From the NCBI GenBank assembly GCA_018714165.1, contig DVNU01000018.1, forward strand, positions 1 to 35,767: a stretch of DNA of 35,767 nucleotides, written 5' to 3'. The position numbers were made by a program, and so were the translations under genes. The notes beneath the pieces were generated by a model that saw only the letters and a list, made by a program, of their open reading frames with translations, was not told the DNA's origin and searched no databases. This DNA comes from Candidatus Coproplasma excrementipullorum (GTDB lineage Bacteria; Bacillota; Clostridia; Christensenellales; Borkfalkiaceae). Positions 24,501 to 32,190 of the stretch are shown piece by piece. Position 1 is the first letter of the stretch. Every line of letters begins with the position of its first letter.

Positions 24501-24942
24501 CAAGGGTAGCGGGCAGGGACATGAAATCCGCCTCCTCCCCCTTATTTAAGACAACCGTAGGCAGGGATGCGGGCACGAGCTGAAGAGCCGATTCCACGTC
24601 GCAGACAATTATTTCTGCGCCGCAGAAAATGCCGTGCAGAGCATCTATGCGTCGAAAGAGCGCATCACGGGAGATTGCATCCTTGTATAAAAGCACGTCG
24701 TCCTTGGCCGAAAGGTATGCACACTTTTTGCCGGAAAGCGTCTTTATGGCCTCACACGCCTTTTCGGCGGCGATGTGGTCGGGCGCAATGTACAGGCTGA
24801 CGCCTTCAAATAATGAAGCGGTTAGGTATTTTTGACTATCAGATACACCAAAAACCGCCGTCGGAGTACCGAGGCGGACGTCGCTTTGCAGGGCGGGATA
24901 GTCGCCCTTTAAGTTGTCGCAAGTGAAAAAGTTTCTATTCAT
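21520..24942 (-). CDS. mfd: Transcription-repair coupling factor
   Basis: Mfd removes RNA polymerase stalled at lesions and recruits UvrA, linking transcription to excision repair. The 1140-aa product has the full layout. A UvrB-like N-terminal part comes first. The CarD-like RNA-polymerase-interacting domain starts near 484 ([14 protein letters not shown]). Walker [15 protein letters not shown] is near 629-642, DEEQ near 729, and helicase motifs such as [11 protein letters not shown] and QLRGRVGRG follow. The C-terminal TRCF domain is last. It follows pth by 43 bases, the usual Firmicutes order. No clear Shine-Dalgarno sequence is seen (CACTGCATTGAATG), but the MNRNFF start fits the family. 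Confidence 0.97.
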   Translation of the reverse strand: MNRNFFTCDNLKGDYPALQSDVRLGTPTAVFGVSDSQKYLTASLFEGVSLYIAPDHIAAEKACEAIKTLSGKKCAYLSAKDDVLLYKDAISRDALFRRIDALHGIFCGAEIIVCDVESALQLVPASLPTVVLNKGEEADFMSLPATLVGMGYTREYAVETAGCFALRGDILDIWPVGSENPVRIDFFGDSVERIRPYDSVSGERLEDVQTVTIIAATDCAVEETDLPKIHSALSAGLKDCPDVHAHERSRALADEIETKLSSGAPFAGAAFLMPLLSSSRTVFDLLPADALVILDECKTISDRLTAVGKEHRERYKNLKAGGEVFAFSLDQMMTGDAFIARINSFRNLALQTFTSSTQFFRPLKTYNLRSTPTPSYLNSVPTLIEDVKNWRAGGYRVLIFTGNVQRLEKLTDALDSQMIAADPLPDRLDAMRGVCLSSEELYKGFVLHEAKLAVVGSGDIYTKSVQRRLRRRRGDMFTSPEIGDYAVHEKHGIGKITGTKKIETTDGIKEYIAIEYRGGDVLYVPVEQMDILSKYTGESNPALSKIGGAEFDRVKERVRQSIKKLAFDLKELYAERAAKKGYAFPEHAAMMEEFEEAFEYEETPDQLASIEEIKRDMCSPKVMDRLLCGDVGYGKTEVALRAIYLCVLGGKQAAFMCPSTILSEQHYQTALKRFNDFGVRVEKLNRFKTPAEQQKVLKKLADGDIDVIIGTHRLLSDDVKFYDLGLLVLDEEQRFGVEHKEKIKHIKNDIDCLTMTATPIPRTLHMSLAGIRDISTINTPPQKRLPVQTYVVEETPALIRDAILREISRGGQVFVLYNRVETISSFAGKLCELVPEANITYAHGRMDKNTLEGNVFAFYRGEKNVLVTTTIIENGIDLPNANTIIVIDSDRLGISQLYQLRGRVGRGARLASAYFTFRPDKVMTSEATERLKAIMQFTELGSGFKIAMRDLEIRGAGNVLGAEQHGHMDKVGYELYSKLLKEELTGENVFSAELDVKATAYIPESYIESSAGRLDAYKQIAEIRTVGDYKRVLHSIEENYGEMPDCVFNLLIIAVLKAYASPFGVKKISVNSRGGTLELAGVNSLSDGKLSAALQRYSGKVTLSMARVPSIVFKPSATPVKTMLGMTNFLKFAASFTQNP

Positions 24943-24985
24943 TCAATGCAGTGTTACCGCAACAGGGCGGCATGGCTGAAATATT

Positions 24986-25549
24986 TCAACCGTTGTAGCG
25001 GGTCATTACAATTTCGGTCTTTTCGCCCTTGGCGAGAGCGAGTGCCGCATCTGCCGCCCTGCCGCAGGCCAAGACAAAGAGGTCGTAGTCCTCCGGACGG
25101 ACGTTGGAGAGCACATAATTAATTATAGGTATATTGACTTCGGGGTCGCGGATGCCTATGCGGATGCGGACAAAGTCGGACGAGCCTGTCTCGGCTATGA
25201 CCGAGCGCATGCCGTTGTGCGTGCCCGCGCTGCCGGACGGGCGTATGCGCACATGACCCTTGGGAATGTCGTAGTCGTCGTAGATGACTACAAGGTCGGA
25301 AGGCGCAGCCTTGTACTTGGCGAGAAGTTGTTTTACCGCCCTGCCGGAACAGTTCATATAAGTTAAGGGGCGGGCGATTATTACCTTTTCACCATCCACG
25401 TTTGCCTCTGCGCATATGGCCTCGCACTGACGTTTTTTAAACTTTACGCCGAGGTTTGCGGCGAGGTCGCCGACGGCCAGCCAGCCCATGTTGTGGAAGG
25501 TTTTGAAATATTTTTCCTCAGGATTACCCAGTCCTACTATTATCTTCAT
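24986..25549 (-). CDS. pth: Peptidyl-tRNA hydrolase
   Basis: Pth cleaves peptidyl-tRNAs dropped from ribosomes, an essential recycling step in the cytoplasm. The 187-aa protein starts with the family opening IVGLGNP. Catalytic H19 sits in TFHN, N66 in YMNCSG, the aspartate in YDDYD, and the HNG of the tRNA-binding loop in GTHNGMRS. The gene lies between prs and mfd as in many Firmicutes. A terminator separates it from prs, so it needs its own promoter. No Shine-Dalgarno sequence precedes the ATG, and -10-like sequences run up to it. Confidence 0.96.
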   Translation of the reverse strand: MKIIVGLGNPEEKYFKTFHNMGWLAVGDLAANLGVKFKKRQCEAICAEANVDGEKVIIARPLTYMNCSGRAVKQLLAKYKAAPSDLVVIYDDYDIPKGHVRIRPSGSAGTHNGMRSVIAETGSSDFVRIRIGIRDPEVNIPIINYVLSNVRPEDYDLFVLACGRAADAALALAKGEKTEIVMTRYNG

Positions 25550-25557
25550 ATTATATA

Positions 25558-25586
25558 ATTATTTGAACTCAGTGAGGCACGGTTAA
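25558..25586 (-). promoter_or_regulatory. Possible pth promoter
   Basis: On the minus strand TTAACC (25586-25581), 17 bases, then AATAAT (25563-25558). The start would be about two bases before the ATG at 25549. A perfect TATAAT (25555-25550) directly abuts the ATG but is too close to serve it. The AT-rich run makes this call uncertain. Confidence 0.4.
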
Positions 25587-25600
25587 ACGAACCTCATTTT

Positions 25601-25632
25601 CAAAAACAAAGCCACAGACGCGCTGTGGCTTT
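25601..25632 (-). terminator. prs terminator
   Basis: AAAGCCACAG (25608-25617) pairs with CTGTGGCTTT (25623-25632) around ACGCG. On the minus strand GTTTTTG follows. It lies 19 bases past the prs stop. Confidence 0.85.
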
Positions 25633-25651
25633 GGTGGGTTGCAAAAACGTA

Positions 25652-26599
25652 TCAGTCGTAAATTTTGGACATCGACTTGTCCATATATACATTTTCGATG
25701 GCCGCGGCAAAGATGTTTGCAGTGGAGATCATCTTGAAGATGGGAAGCATCTTTTCGACAGGGATATTTATAGTGTCGAGCATGGCAAGTTCGGTTATGG
25801 GCGATGAAGCCAGCCTTTCTACTGCGGGGCCCGACAGAACGCCGTGCGAGCAGCAGGCGTAAATTTCCTTGGCGCCCGCCTCCTTCAGGGCCTTGGCGCC
25901 CTGAACTATGGTGCCGGCGGTATCTATCATATCGTCGACCATAAGGCAATTTTTACCTTCGACGTCGCCGATGATGTTCATAACCTCCATTACGTTGGCC
26001 TTGGGACGGCGTTTGTCGATGATGGCCATCTTCGCGTCCATTCTGGCGGCAACCTTGCGCGCCCTGGCAACCGAGCCGATGTCGGGCGAGACGACAACGA
26101 AGTTATCATCCACCTTGGGTTTGAAGTAATTGTAGAGTGTAGGCCCGCCGACGAGATTGTCGAGGGGAATATCGAAGAAGCCCTGTATCTGAAGGCAGTG
26201 CAGATCCATTGTGAGCACCCTGTCTGCACCTGCGGAGGTTAAAAGATTGGCAACGAGTTTTGCGGTTATGGGCTCGCGGGAGCGTGCCTTTCTGTCCTGA
26301 CGGGCATAGCCGAAATAGGGAATTACGGCCGTAATTCTGCCTGCCGAAGCCCTCTTGGCGGCATCTATCATTATGAGCAGTTCCATCAGATTGGTATTGA
26401 CGGGATCGGACGTGGACTGAATTAAAAAGACGTCTCTGCCGCGGATGGATTCGTCGTAGCGGACATAGATTTCGCCGTCGGAAAAGTGGGTGAGTTCCAT
26501 TTCGCCGAGCGTGGTGTTGAGCTTGGCGGCAATTTTTTCGGCCAAAGGCCTGTTGGAATTACCTGCAAAGAGCTTGATTTCGGTGCCGTGGTTGATCAT
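25652..26599 (-). CDS. prs: Ribose-phosphate pyrophosphokinase
   Basis: Prs makes PRPP from ribose 5-phosphate and ATP for nucleotide, histidine and tryptophan synthesis. The 315-aa product has the usual length and class I motifs. These include the ATP-site segment [15 protein letters not shown], the metal-binding [11 protein letters not shown], and the PRPP-binding loop [16 protein letters not shown] lies 11 bases before the ATG at 26599. The gene has its own promoter and a strong terminator, followed by pth and mfd. Confidence 0.98.
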   Translation of the reverse strand: MINHGTEIKLFAGNSNRPLAEKIAAKLNTTLGEMELTHFSDGEIYVRYDESIRGRDVFLIQSTSDPVNTNLMELLIMIDAAKRASAGRITAVIPYFGYARQDRKARSREPITAKLVANLLTSAGADRVLTMDLHCLQIQGFFDIPLDNLVGGPTLYNYFKPKVDDNFVVVSPDIGSVARARKVAARMDAKMAIIDKRRPKANVMEVMNIIGDVEGKNCLMVDDMIDTAGTIVQGAKALKEAGAKEIYACCSHGVLSGPAVERLASSPITELAMLDTINIPVEKMLPIFKMISTANIFAAAIENVYMDKSMSKIYD

Positions 26600-26686
26600 T
26601 GAAGTGCTATTCCTCCGAGTGTCTTCATTAGTTGCGCCCGCTTTTCCGCAGGCGAAAATTATGCAGTGTAATAATTTTGTAATTTA

Positions 26687-26715
26687 ATTGTATAATTTCC
26701 CGCCGATAAAGTCAA
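26687..26715 (-). promoter_or_regulatory. prs promoter
   Basis: On the minus strand TTGACT (26715-26710), 17 bases, then TACAAT (26692-26687). The leader would be about 80 bases and can form a small CGCCTGC/GCGGGCG hairpin. The rest of the 26600-26851 gap is AT-rich apart from the terminator at its far end. Confidence 0.6.
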
Positions 26716-26779
26716 CACGAATGGGCGGAATTTTTTAAGATAAAATTATAATGTAAAAAATTTTCCTTTTTTATCCAAC

Positions 26780-26830
26780 AAAAATCAACTCAGCAACGGA
26801 ACAGTCATCTAAACCGCACCGTTGCTGAAT
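26780..26830 (-). terminator. Terminator of the LRR lipoprotein gene
   Basis: CAGCAACGG (26791-26799) pairs with CCGTTGCTG (26819-26827) around a 19-base loop. On the minus strand AGTTGATTTTTGTTGG follows. It sits 24 bases past the stop at 26852. Confidence 0.65.
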
Positions 26831-26851
26831 AAATACATATAAAGTTAAGTA

Positions 26852-28585
26852 TTACCACGCCACAGCAACACCATCGACATAATGCCAGAAATTCCCTTCT
26901 TCTGATGGCTGCTCTTCAGAATAGAAATATAATGTAGCCTGAGGTGACCTCAAAGATAGGTTATAATACAAACCCTCCCATTCTGCCTCAGTCCCTTCAA
27001 AATATATTGCCTTCAAATTATCGCACAAATAGAACGCAAAACTATCCAGATATGTAAGCGATGCCGGCAGAACAACTCTTTCGAGTTTATCGTCAGCGGA
27101 AAATGCATATTCCCCGATTATCGTTAAAGTATTCGGAAAGATTATGCTCACAACAGAATCACAGTTGCTAAACGCATGATCGTCAATTTCTTCGATTGTT
27201 GACGGCAAAATTATTTCTTCAAGCGCCGAGCAGTTGTAAAATGCATATTTCCCTATCTTTTTTATTCCTTCAGGCAGCACAACTTTTTTGAGCACACTAC
27301 AATTAGAGAGCACAGAATATGATACCTTTTGCACGCCTGACGGAAAGATAAATTCTTCAAGAGACGTCCTAAAAAAAGCTCTTGGACCAACAGACTGAAT
27401 TTCATCAGACAGCGTTATACCAGCCAACCATTCACATCCGCTAAATGCACCACCGGCAATACAAGTGATACCGGATGGAAGCTGATCTATAACGGTGCCC
27501 TGAGGCATATCGCCCCTGTATTCATAAAGTATATAGTCGTTAAAAATTACATACCCTTCGGGCTGGGAGTTATACCAGGCAGTAGATGAAAAAACTCCAT
27601 CCCCCATATATTTGATATTTTCAGACATTGTAATTTTTTCGAGAAACGAACAGCCTGCAAACACGGAGTCTCCCAATACAGTGACACTGTCAGGAATGGC
27701 TACTTCCGATAATAATACACAGTCGATGAATGCCCCATCACCTATTTCCACAACACTATCGGGTATCTCTATCTGTAACAGGTTCTGACAGCCGGAAAAA
27801 CACGTCATGCCGATACTGGTAACGGAGGGTAAATCTATATGAGAGATTCCGCTTTCACGTAATACACCGTCATTGAGCTCTGTCAGCCCTGAAGGAAGAT
27901 TTATTTCTTTTAAACTGAGACACCCACAAAACGCACCGTTGCCTATCTCAACAACGCTTTCGGGAAGTTCGAATTGAGTAACGGCCGAGCAATTCTGGAA
28001 AGCGGCTTCACCTATACTCTCTAAATATGCGGGAAGCCGAAAACTTGTGGTAACACGGTTATAAACGGCTCCACTAAGGGAAGATATATAAAATGCATAC
28101 GAAGCTATGCGCTTTACAGGCAGATTATTGTAATAATCCGGAATTACTACGCGGCCCTCCAGTCCGGTAAAATCGGAATATGCTCTTGTAACCTCGTACC
28201 CGCTGAGATCAGGCAGAAGCGTATATGTAAGATTCTGGTTGGGTTGTTCATATACATAATCGTACTCACTCCAATCAGAATCGATGTAATCAAGCCCGGA
28301 GCCAACTGCCTTAACGCGAAAGGTTAAGGATACGCTGTGATCAAAGTAGGGCAATTCGTAATAATTGCGATAGGTCTGCTCTTGGGTATCTTCATATGCA
28401 ATAATATAACCCTGCGCCTGCTCCACTTCATCCCACAGCAGAATATCGTTTTGGAGACGCAGATTTGCGGGGGCAGAGAGCTGCTGCGGTTCAAGAGGTT
28501 GCTCTTCGGGACTGCAGGCTGCCAGGCCGCATGCGATCAGCACAAAAAATAAACATAACATCGCATACTGAACAATTTTCTTCAT
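26852..28585 (-). CDS. BspA-type leucine-rich-repeat lipoprotein
   Basis: A surface lipoprotein of 577 aa. The signal peptide ends at LAAC with C24 as the lipid anchor. Residues of about 38-115 look like a fibronectin type III-type fold (LSAPANLRLQNDILLWDEV ... GYIIAYE). From about 120 to 550 runs a series of LRR_5 (BspA/TpLRR) repeats such as IGEAAFQNCSAVTQFELPES and IGDGAFIDCVLLSEVAIPDS. Such proteins mediate adhesion or surface interactions in gut bacteria; the ligand is unknown. The base composition is visibly lower in GC than the flanks, pointing to an accessory gene. AAAGGGGTG precedes the ATG. The gene starts 15 bases after a decayed gene whose promoter it probably uses. Confidence 0.88.
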   Translation of the reverse strand: MKKIVQYAMLCLFFVLIACGLAACSPEEQPLEPQQLSAPANLRLQNDILLWDEVEQAQGYIIAYEDTQEQTYRNYYELPYFDHSVSLTFRVKAVGSGLDYIDSDWSEYDYVYEQPNQNLTYTLLPDLSGYEVTRAYSDFTGLEGRVVIPDYYNNLPVKRIASYAFYISSLSGAVYNRVTTSFRLPAYLESIGEAAFQNCSAVTQFELPESVVEIGNGAFCGCLSLKEINLPSGLTELNDGVLRESGISHIDLPSVTSIGMTCFSGCQNLLQIEIPDSVVEIGDGAFIDCVLLSEVAIPDSVTVLGDSVFAGCSFLEKITMSENIKYMGDGVFSSTAWYNSQPEGYVIFNDYILYEYRGDMPQGTVIDQLPSGITCIAGGAFSGCEWLAGITLSDEIQSVGPRAFFRTSLEEFIFPSGVQKVSYSVLSNCSVLKKVVLPEGIKKIGKYAFYNCSALEEIILPSTIEEIDDHAFSNCDSVVSIIFPNTLTIIGEYAFSADDKLERVVLPASLTYLDSFAFYLCDNLKAIYFEGTEAEWEGLYYNLSLRSPQATLYFYSEEQPSEEGNFWHYVDGVAVAW

Positions 28586-28600
28586 TGCCTATCACCCCTT

Positions 28601-29310
28601 TCAATCAAGAATTTCATTTAATAACAGCAGAATGTCTTCATCTGCAGAATCATTATAGTTTACGTCGTAATCATACTCAATATCTGAATTTGTAATAACC
28701 CATAGCCCATTCGGACTATAAGTAACGGGAACTTCTTCCCAAATATAAACAGGGATATTCATACTGATATCACCATAGTTAGTATTTTGACCGTCATGCA
28801 ATAACTGATAAAAATCCAAATCCAACAACCATATTCCCATAGCGTAAAACTTATTGGCGTCACTATAAGACTCATTCTGAAGTGAAAAACGTATATCTTC
28901 TACCGTCATTGCACTATATGAACATAAATCATAAAGGTTAACATATCCACCGTCAGCATTAACAAGAATGTTAATATTGTGGAAATGTAATAACTCCAGA
29001 ATAAACTGAACATTGTTAGTATTGTTTAAATTGAGTTATGCACTGACAAATATCAATTTACAATCATTACCTTTTAATGCAGCAAAAAAAGTTTCTAAAA
29101 TCATTGGATCAATCTGACTTTGCTTATTTTCAAATATTACACAACTGCCCTCCGGCACATTATCAAAATATGAATCATTCATCATTTCCAGCAATGATAA
29201 ATAGGTTAAATTTAAGCAAACGTAAATGTCTTATCTGAAATAAAAATTCCAAACGAAACCAACACAAAAATAATAATCAGACTCAAAAAAGTTTTTGCTG
29301 AATTTTTCAT
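28601..29310 (-). pseudogene. Decayed gene for a small secreted or membrane-anchored protein
   Basis: The track shows only a 102-aa C-terminal ORF (28601-28909), but the coding sequence can be followed further. An ATG at 29310, with GAGGG upstream, opens a hydrophobic signal or anchor (MKNSAKTFLSLIIIFVLVSF...). That frame closes at a TAA at 29214-29212. The downstream frame continues from about 29218 with CLNLTYLSLLEMMNDSYFDN and similar protein-like sequence. It meets an in-frame TAA at 29038-29036 (GCA-TAA-CTC, one C-to-T change from CAA), then runs on unbroken to the LRLD-rich acidic end at 28601. So one frameshift and one nonsense change separate it from an intact protein of roughly 235 aa. 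The family is not recognised. A good promoter and ribosome binding site remain. A translated C-terminal piece cannot be excluded. Confidence 0.72.
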
Positions 29311-29349
29311 TTTGTTCCCTCTTAACTTAAAATAATTTTTTATAATTTC

Positions 29350-29378
29350 ATTTTAACACCTTTATGCTTTTATGTCAA
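29350..29378 (-). promoter_or_regulatory. Promoter of the pseudogene / LRR lipoprotein unit
   Basis: On the minus strand TTGACA (29378-29373), 17 bases, then TAAAAT (29355-29350). The leader to the ATG at 29310 would be about 33 bases. It is the only good promoter seen before the LRR lipoprotein gene. Confidence 0.65.
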
Positions 29379-29444
29379 TATCACATATAACATATAATTT
29401 TCACAATTGTTTATAGTTTTTATAAGCGCACTTTATTAAACTAC

Positions 29445-29477
29445 AGAAAAATACGCACCGCTTATAAGCAGTGCGTA
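29445..29477 (-). terminator. tadA operon terminator
   Basis: TACGCAC (29452-29458) pairs with GTGCGTA (29471-29477), and the inner GCTTATAAGC extends the stem past one C-A mismatch. On the minus strand TTTTTCTG follows. It lies 21 bases past the tadA stop. Confidence 0.75.
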
Positions 29478-29498
29478 CGGCCGATAAAATATTTGTTT

Positions 29499-29969
29499 TT
29501 AATCTTTGGCCTTCTTTTTGGCCTTTTCGCGGGCGCGCATCGAGGAGAAAAAGTCGGAGAGAATGGCCCTGCACTCCTCCTCCATCACGCCGCCCTCAAC
29601 CTCAATTTTGTGGTTGAGAAGGTTGGCATTTGCAATCTCGTTGGTGAGCGAGCGCCCCTTGTCCTCATGGGCGCCGAAATAGATTTTTTTGATACGCGCA
29701 TTCAGGGCCGCACCCATGCACATGGGGCAGGGTTCGAGCGTTACATACAGCTCGCACTCAGGTATGCGCCAGCTCTTCAATTTTTTGCAGGCCTTTTCGA
29801 TGGCCTCAATCTCGGCGTGGGCGGTGGCTATCTGCCTGCCCGTGCGGCGGTTGTGACCGCGGGCGATTACCTTGCCGTCGAGCACGACGACGGCGCCTAT
29901 GGGCACTTCGCCCTCGTCGTACGCCTTCTGAGCGCACTTGAGTGCGCTCATCATAAACTTATTTTTCAT
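29499..29969 (-). CDS. tadA: tRNA-specific adenosine deaminase
   Basis: TadA converts A34 to inosine in the anticodon of tRNA-Arg(ACG). The 156-aa protein has the zinc-deaminase set: H51 with catalytic E53 in HAE, and C81 and C84 in PCPMC. VPIGAVVV opens the first strand. The C-terminus is lysine-rich (REKAKKKAKD). The start is taken at the ATG at 29969 (MKNKFMM), 11 bases inside the upstream gene's end, rather than the track start at 29999. The binding site is weak, so it may be translationally coupled to the M14 peptidase gene. Confidence 0.93.
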   Translation of the reverse strand: MKNKFMMSALKCAQKAYDEGEVPIGAVVVLDGKVIARGHNRRTGRQIATAHAEIEAIEKACKKLKSWRIPECELYVTLEPCPMCMGAALNARIKKIYFGAHEDKGRSLTNEIANANLLNHKIEVEGGVMEEECRAILSDFFSSMRAREKAKKKAKD

Positions 29970-30687
29970 AATTTTCCGTAAAATATCTGAGCGCGCCAAA
30001 GCAACTTTTAAGATGGCGCAACTGCTTTATCGGGTGCGAAAGGTCATCGGAGCCGCACTCTATGGTGTAGGCGGGTATGCCCAGCTTTTGTATGCACCAG
30101 TCCTTGTAGCCGCCCGCGCTGCCGACAATTTTTTTGACGGCATAGCCCGTGGACTGCGCCAGCAGGCGGGCGCCATCTTCGTCCCCGCCGCCGCCAAATT
30201 CCCAGTAGATCTCTCCGCCCTTGGTGTGGAAGCTGAAGGTGACATACGGCCGTATTTTTTGCGTGAAGCGGGCGAGGGCGAGGCTCTCACTCTCGGAGAA
30301 GGGCTTATCGCCTATGCAGTTCTGCGCGCCGCGCGTGCGGGTGTTGAGCCTGCCCGTACCCCAATCCGCATCGAAATTGACGTTCAAGTCGACGCCGCGG
30401 GCGTTGGCCTTCCACATGGGCAGAAGGGTCTGGCTGAATATGGCGCCGTCGGGGTTGGCAAGCGGAATTATCCACCCGCCCTCTTGGGTAGGTTTTTTTA
30501 TGTGCCTGAGCGCGAGACGGGCGGTTATCCACTCGCGGCCGTGAATGGCGTACACGGCGATATACTGTCTGCCGAAGAGACTGCCGACGTGCATTGCGGG
30601 TATGGGCCTGCCTTCGAAGGAGTAGCCTATTACGCACTTGCGGCCCTTATAGTTTTTGTAAAATTTCAATACCTCGTTATATATCAC
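29959..30687 (-). CDS. M14-family zinc carboxypeptidase, probably cytoplasmic
   Basis: A metallopeptidase of 242 aa in the carboxypeptidase A (M14) fold. Zinc ligands are H49 and E52 (HGREW) and H154 (SFHTKGG), with the catalytic glutamate E210 in TIECG. Substrate-binding RG and NPD segments (PLANPDG, GVDLNVNFD) are also seen. M14 enzymes of this size include MpaA and other gamma-D-glutamyl-diaminopimelate peptidases, so a role in murein-peptide recycling is possible but unproven. No signal peptide is visible. The start is a GTG with no Shine-Dalgarno sequence, 20 bases after rlmH. It overlaps tadA by 11 bases. Confidence 0.82.
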   Translation of the reverse strand: MIYNEVLKFYKNYKGRKCVIGYSFEGRPIPAMHVGSLFGRQYIAVYAIHGREWITARLALRHIKKPTQEGGWIIPLANPDGAIFSQTLLPMWKANARGVDLNVNFDADWGTGRLNTRTRGAQNCIGDKPFSESESLALARFTQKIRPYVTFSFHTKGGEIYWEFGGGGDEDGARLLAQSTGYAVKKIVGSAGGYKDWCIQKLGIPAYTIECGSDDLSHPIKQLRHLKSCFGALRYFTENYEK

Positions 30688-30707
30688 GGGATATTATATT
30701 CATCAGC

Positions 30708-31145
30708 TTACTTGTGATATTCTCCCCCGCCGTTTATCATAAAGGCGCGGTATATCTGTTCGCACAGTATTACGCGCATGAGTTGGTGCGGGAAGGTCAT
30801 ATCCGAAAAGGACAGTTTAAGCTTTGCCGCGTTCTTCACGGAGGGCGAAAGCCCCTCCGACGAGCCTATTACGAAGGTTATCGTCCGGCCCGCGTCGCAC
30901 AGGCATTTTATGCGTGAGGCGAGGCCTTCGCTGGACAGTTTTTGCCCCTCCACGCACAGCGCGATGACGTAACCCTGCGCTCGGCGGGCAATGGCGGCGC
31001 CCTCTTCCTCCAGATTTCTGCCTTCGGCAATTTCGGTTATCTCCAGTTTGCAGAAGCGCGAAAGGCGTTTGGAATATTCGGCGACGGCCGAGCGGTAAAA
31101 CTCCTCCTTTATCTTGCCGACGCAGACAATGTTGACCTTAATCAT
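30708..31145 (-). CDS. rlmH: 23S rRNA pseudouridine-1915 N3-methyltransferase
   Basis: RlmH is a SPOUT methyltransferase that methylates pseudouridine 1915 in helix 69 of 23S rRNA on assembled 70S ribosomes. The 145-aa product is slightly shorter than the usual 155-160. It keeps the SAM-binding GSSEGL, the LSFSDMTFPHQLMRVILCEQIYRAF block and the conserved YHK C-terminus. Its ATG overlaps the CPBP protease stop by four bases, so the two are coupled. The M14 peptidase and tadA follow. Confidence 0.95.
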   Translation of the reverse strand: MIKVNIVCVGKIKEEFYRSAVAEYSKRLSRFCKLEITEIAEGRNLEEEGAAIARRAQGYVIALCVEGQKLSSEGLASRIKCLCDAGRTITFVIGSSEGLSPSVKNAAKLKLSFSDMTFPHQLMRVILCEQIYRAFMINGGGEYHK

Positions 31146-32041
31146 AGCGAAAACAGCCCCAGAATCCAGACGAGGAACATGACCAACAGCCCCGCGCCGC
31201 CCCAGACGAAGAGGCTCTTGGTTTCGCCGTCAAGACCGCGGCGAACAGGCTTTTTATCTATAATGAGCCAGGCGAGCGCGCCCGCCAGCGAGAGCGCAGC
31301 GCAGACTATCAGGAGCGCGTATCCCCATGTCGTCATCGGGAGATTGCCGCTCTCGTCCACGACAGACAGGCCGTTGAGCACGATTATTATGCCGTTGTTT
31401 AAAAAATGGGCTAGCATGGACGGCAAGACCGAGCCAGAACGCAGGGCGATGAGAGCAAACACACAACCGCAGATGAACTGGTAGATGGTCTGCTCTACCG
31501 AACCGTGATAGAGTGAAAAGAGAAGCGCCGTTAAAAATATTGACTTTACCGTGCCGGCGCCGAGGTTGGCGTTGTATAAAATTGAGCCGCGGAAGAGAAG
31601 CTCCTCCACCGCCGCGGGCAGAAGGGCGATTACGACGAGGCAGCCCATCATTCCCCATCCCTCCGGCGAGGGAAGCGCGGACTGCGCAGGCATGTATCCG
31701 CAAAGCTGCAGCAGCTGAACGAACAGGCTGTTGAGCGGAGAGATTGCAAACAGCAGGCCGAACACGGCCAGTATTGCTATTAGATAGTACTTGGGGGCGC
31801 ACTTAATCGGTGCGGCGGCGCGGAGCGGGGTCTTTAAATATTTTGTGGAGAGCGCAAGCGTTATGCATATGGCTATGGGCGAAGCGAAATAGCCCAGATA
31901 TGCCGCAGCGTCGCCCGTCAGCCCCGCGCCCTGAATGATGAGGGAGATTATAAGGCTTATTACGATGTAAAAGCAGACATCGGCGCTGTAAATCGCGCCC
32001 GCCCGCGCACCGTAGGAATTTTCGCCGAGCAATGAATTCAT
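31142..32041 (-). CDS. CPBP-family intramembrane metalloprotease
   Basis: A membrane protease of the Abi/CPBP (Rce1-like) family, 299 aa with seven or eight predicted helices. The catalytic motifs are complete: EExxxR at E146, E147 and R151 (EELLFRG), FxxxH at H179 (FSLYH), and HxxxN at H212 (HFLNN). In bacteria such enzymes act in bacteriocin self-protection or peptide maturation; the substrate here is unknown. The ORF-track start (TTG at 32059) overlaps a -10 box. The ATG at 32041 (MNSLLGEN) is preferred. It lies six bases after TATAAT, so the mRNA should be leaderless. First gene of the operon with rlmH, an M14 peptidase and tadA. Confidence 0.9.
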   Translation of the reverse strand: MNSLLGENSYGARAGAIYSADVCFYIVISLIISLIIQGAGLTGDAAAYLGYFASPIAICITLALSTKYLKTPLRAAAPIKCAPKYYLIAILAVFGLLFAISPLNSLFVQLLQLCGYMPAQSALPSPEGWGMMGCLVVIALLPAAVEELLFRGSILYNANLGAGTVKSIFLTALLFSLYHGSVEQTIYQFICGCVFALIALRSGSVLPSMLAHFLNNGIIIVLNGLSVVDESGNLPMTTWGYALLIVCAALSLAGALAWLIIDKKPVRRGLDGETKSLFVWGGAGLLVMFLVWILGLFSL

Positions 32042-32047
32042 ACGCAC

Positions 32048-32076
32048 ATTATACAGCAATTTTGGGTTTTAGTAAA
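32048..32076 (-). promoter_or_regulatory. Promoter of the CPBP-rlmH-M14-tadA operon (leaderless type)
   Basis: On the minus strand TTTACT (32076-32071), 17 bases, then TATAAT (32053-32048). The +1 falls on the A of the ATG at 32041. No Shine-Dalgarno sequence is possible. Confidence 0.6.
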
Positions 32077-32129
32077 TTAATTGCTTTGCGTTTAAATAAA
32101 ATTGTTGCAAAATTCTGATTACAGTTCCG

Positions 32130-32160
32130 GTCAATCAATATACGGCAAAAATTGATTGAC
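32130..32160. repeat. 10-bp inverted repeat at the pheST promoter
   Basis: GTCAATCAAT (32130-32139) and ATTGATTGAC (32151-32160) are exact reverse complements with 11 bases between. The right arm covers five of the six bases of the pheST -35 box. Centre-to-centre spacing is 21 bases, two helical turns, as expected for a dimeric regulator. No U-run follows, so it is not a terminator. Confidence 0.55.
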
Positions 32161-32184
32161 AAGTTATTTTTCAGACTGTATAAT
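32156..32184 (+). promoter_or_regulatory. pheST promoter
   Basis: TTGACA (32156-32161), 17 bases, then TATAAT (32179-32184). Both hexamers and the spacing are consensus. The start should be near 32191, at the 5' edge of the T-box leader. Confidence 0.85.
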
Positions 32185-32190
32185 TTAAAT

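Noticed and set aside
30687-30715. TATAAT five bases before the GTG of the M14 gene as another leaderless promoter
   Set aside because: No -35 hexamer is present at 16-18 bases (GAATAT there), and the gene is only 20 bases from rlmH, so operon readthrough is simpler.
29938-30717. A 259-aa plus-strand ORF opposite the M14 peptidase
   Set aside because: The minus strand has complete zinc-peptidase motifs; this one is their mirror.
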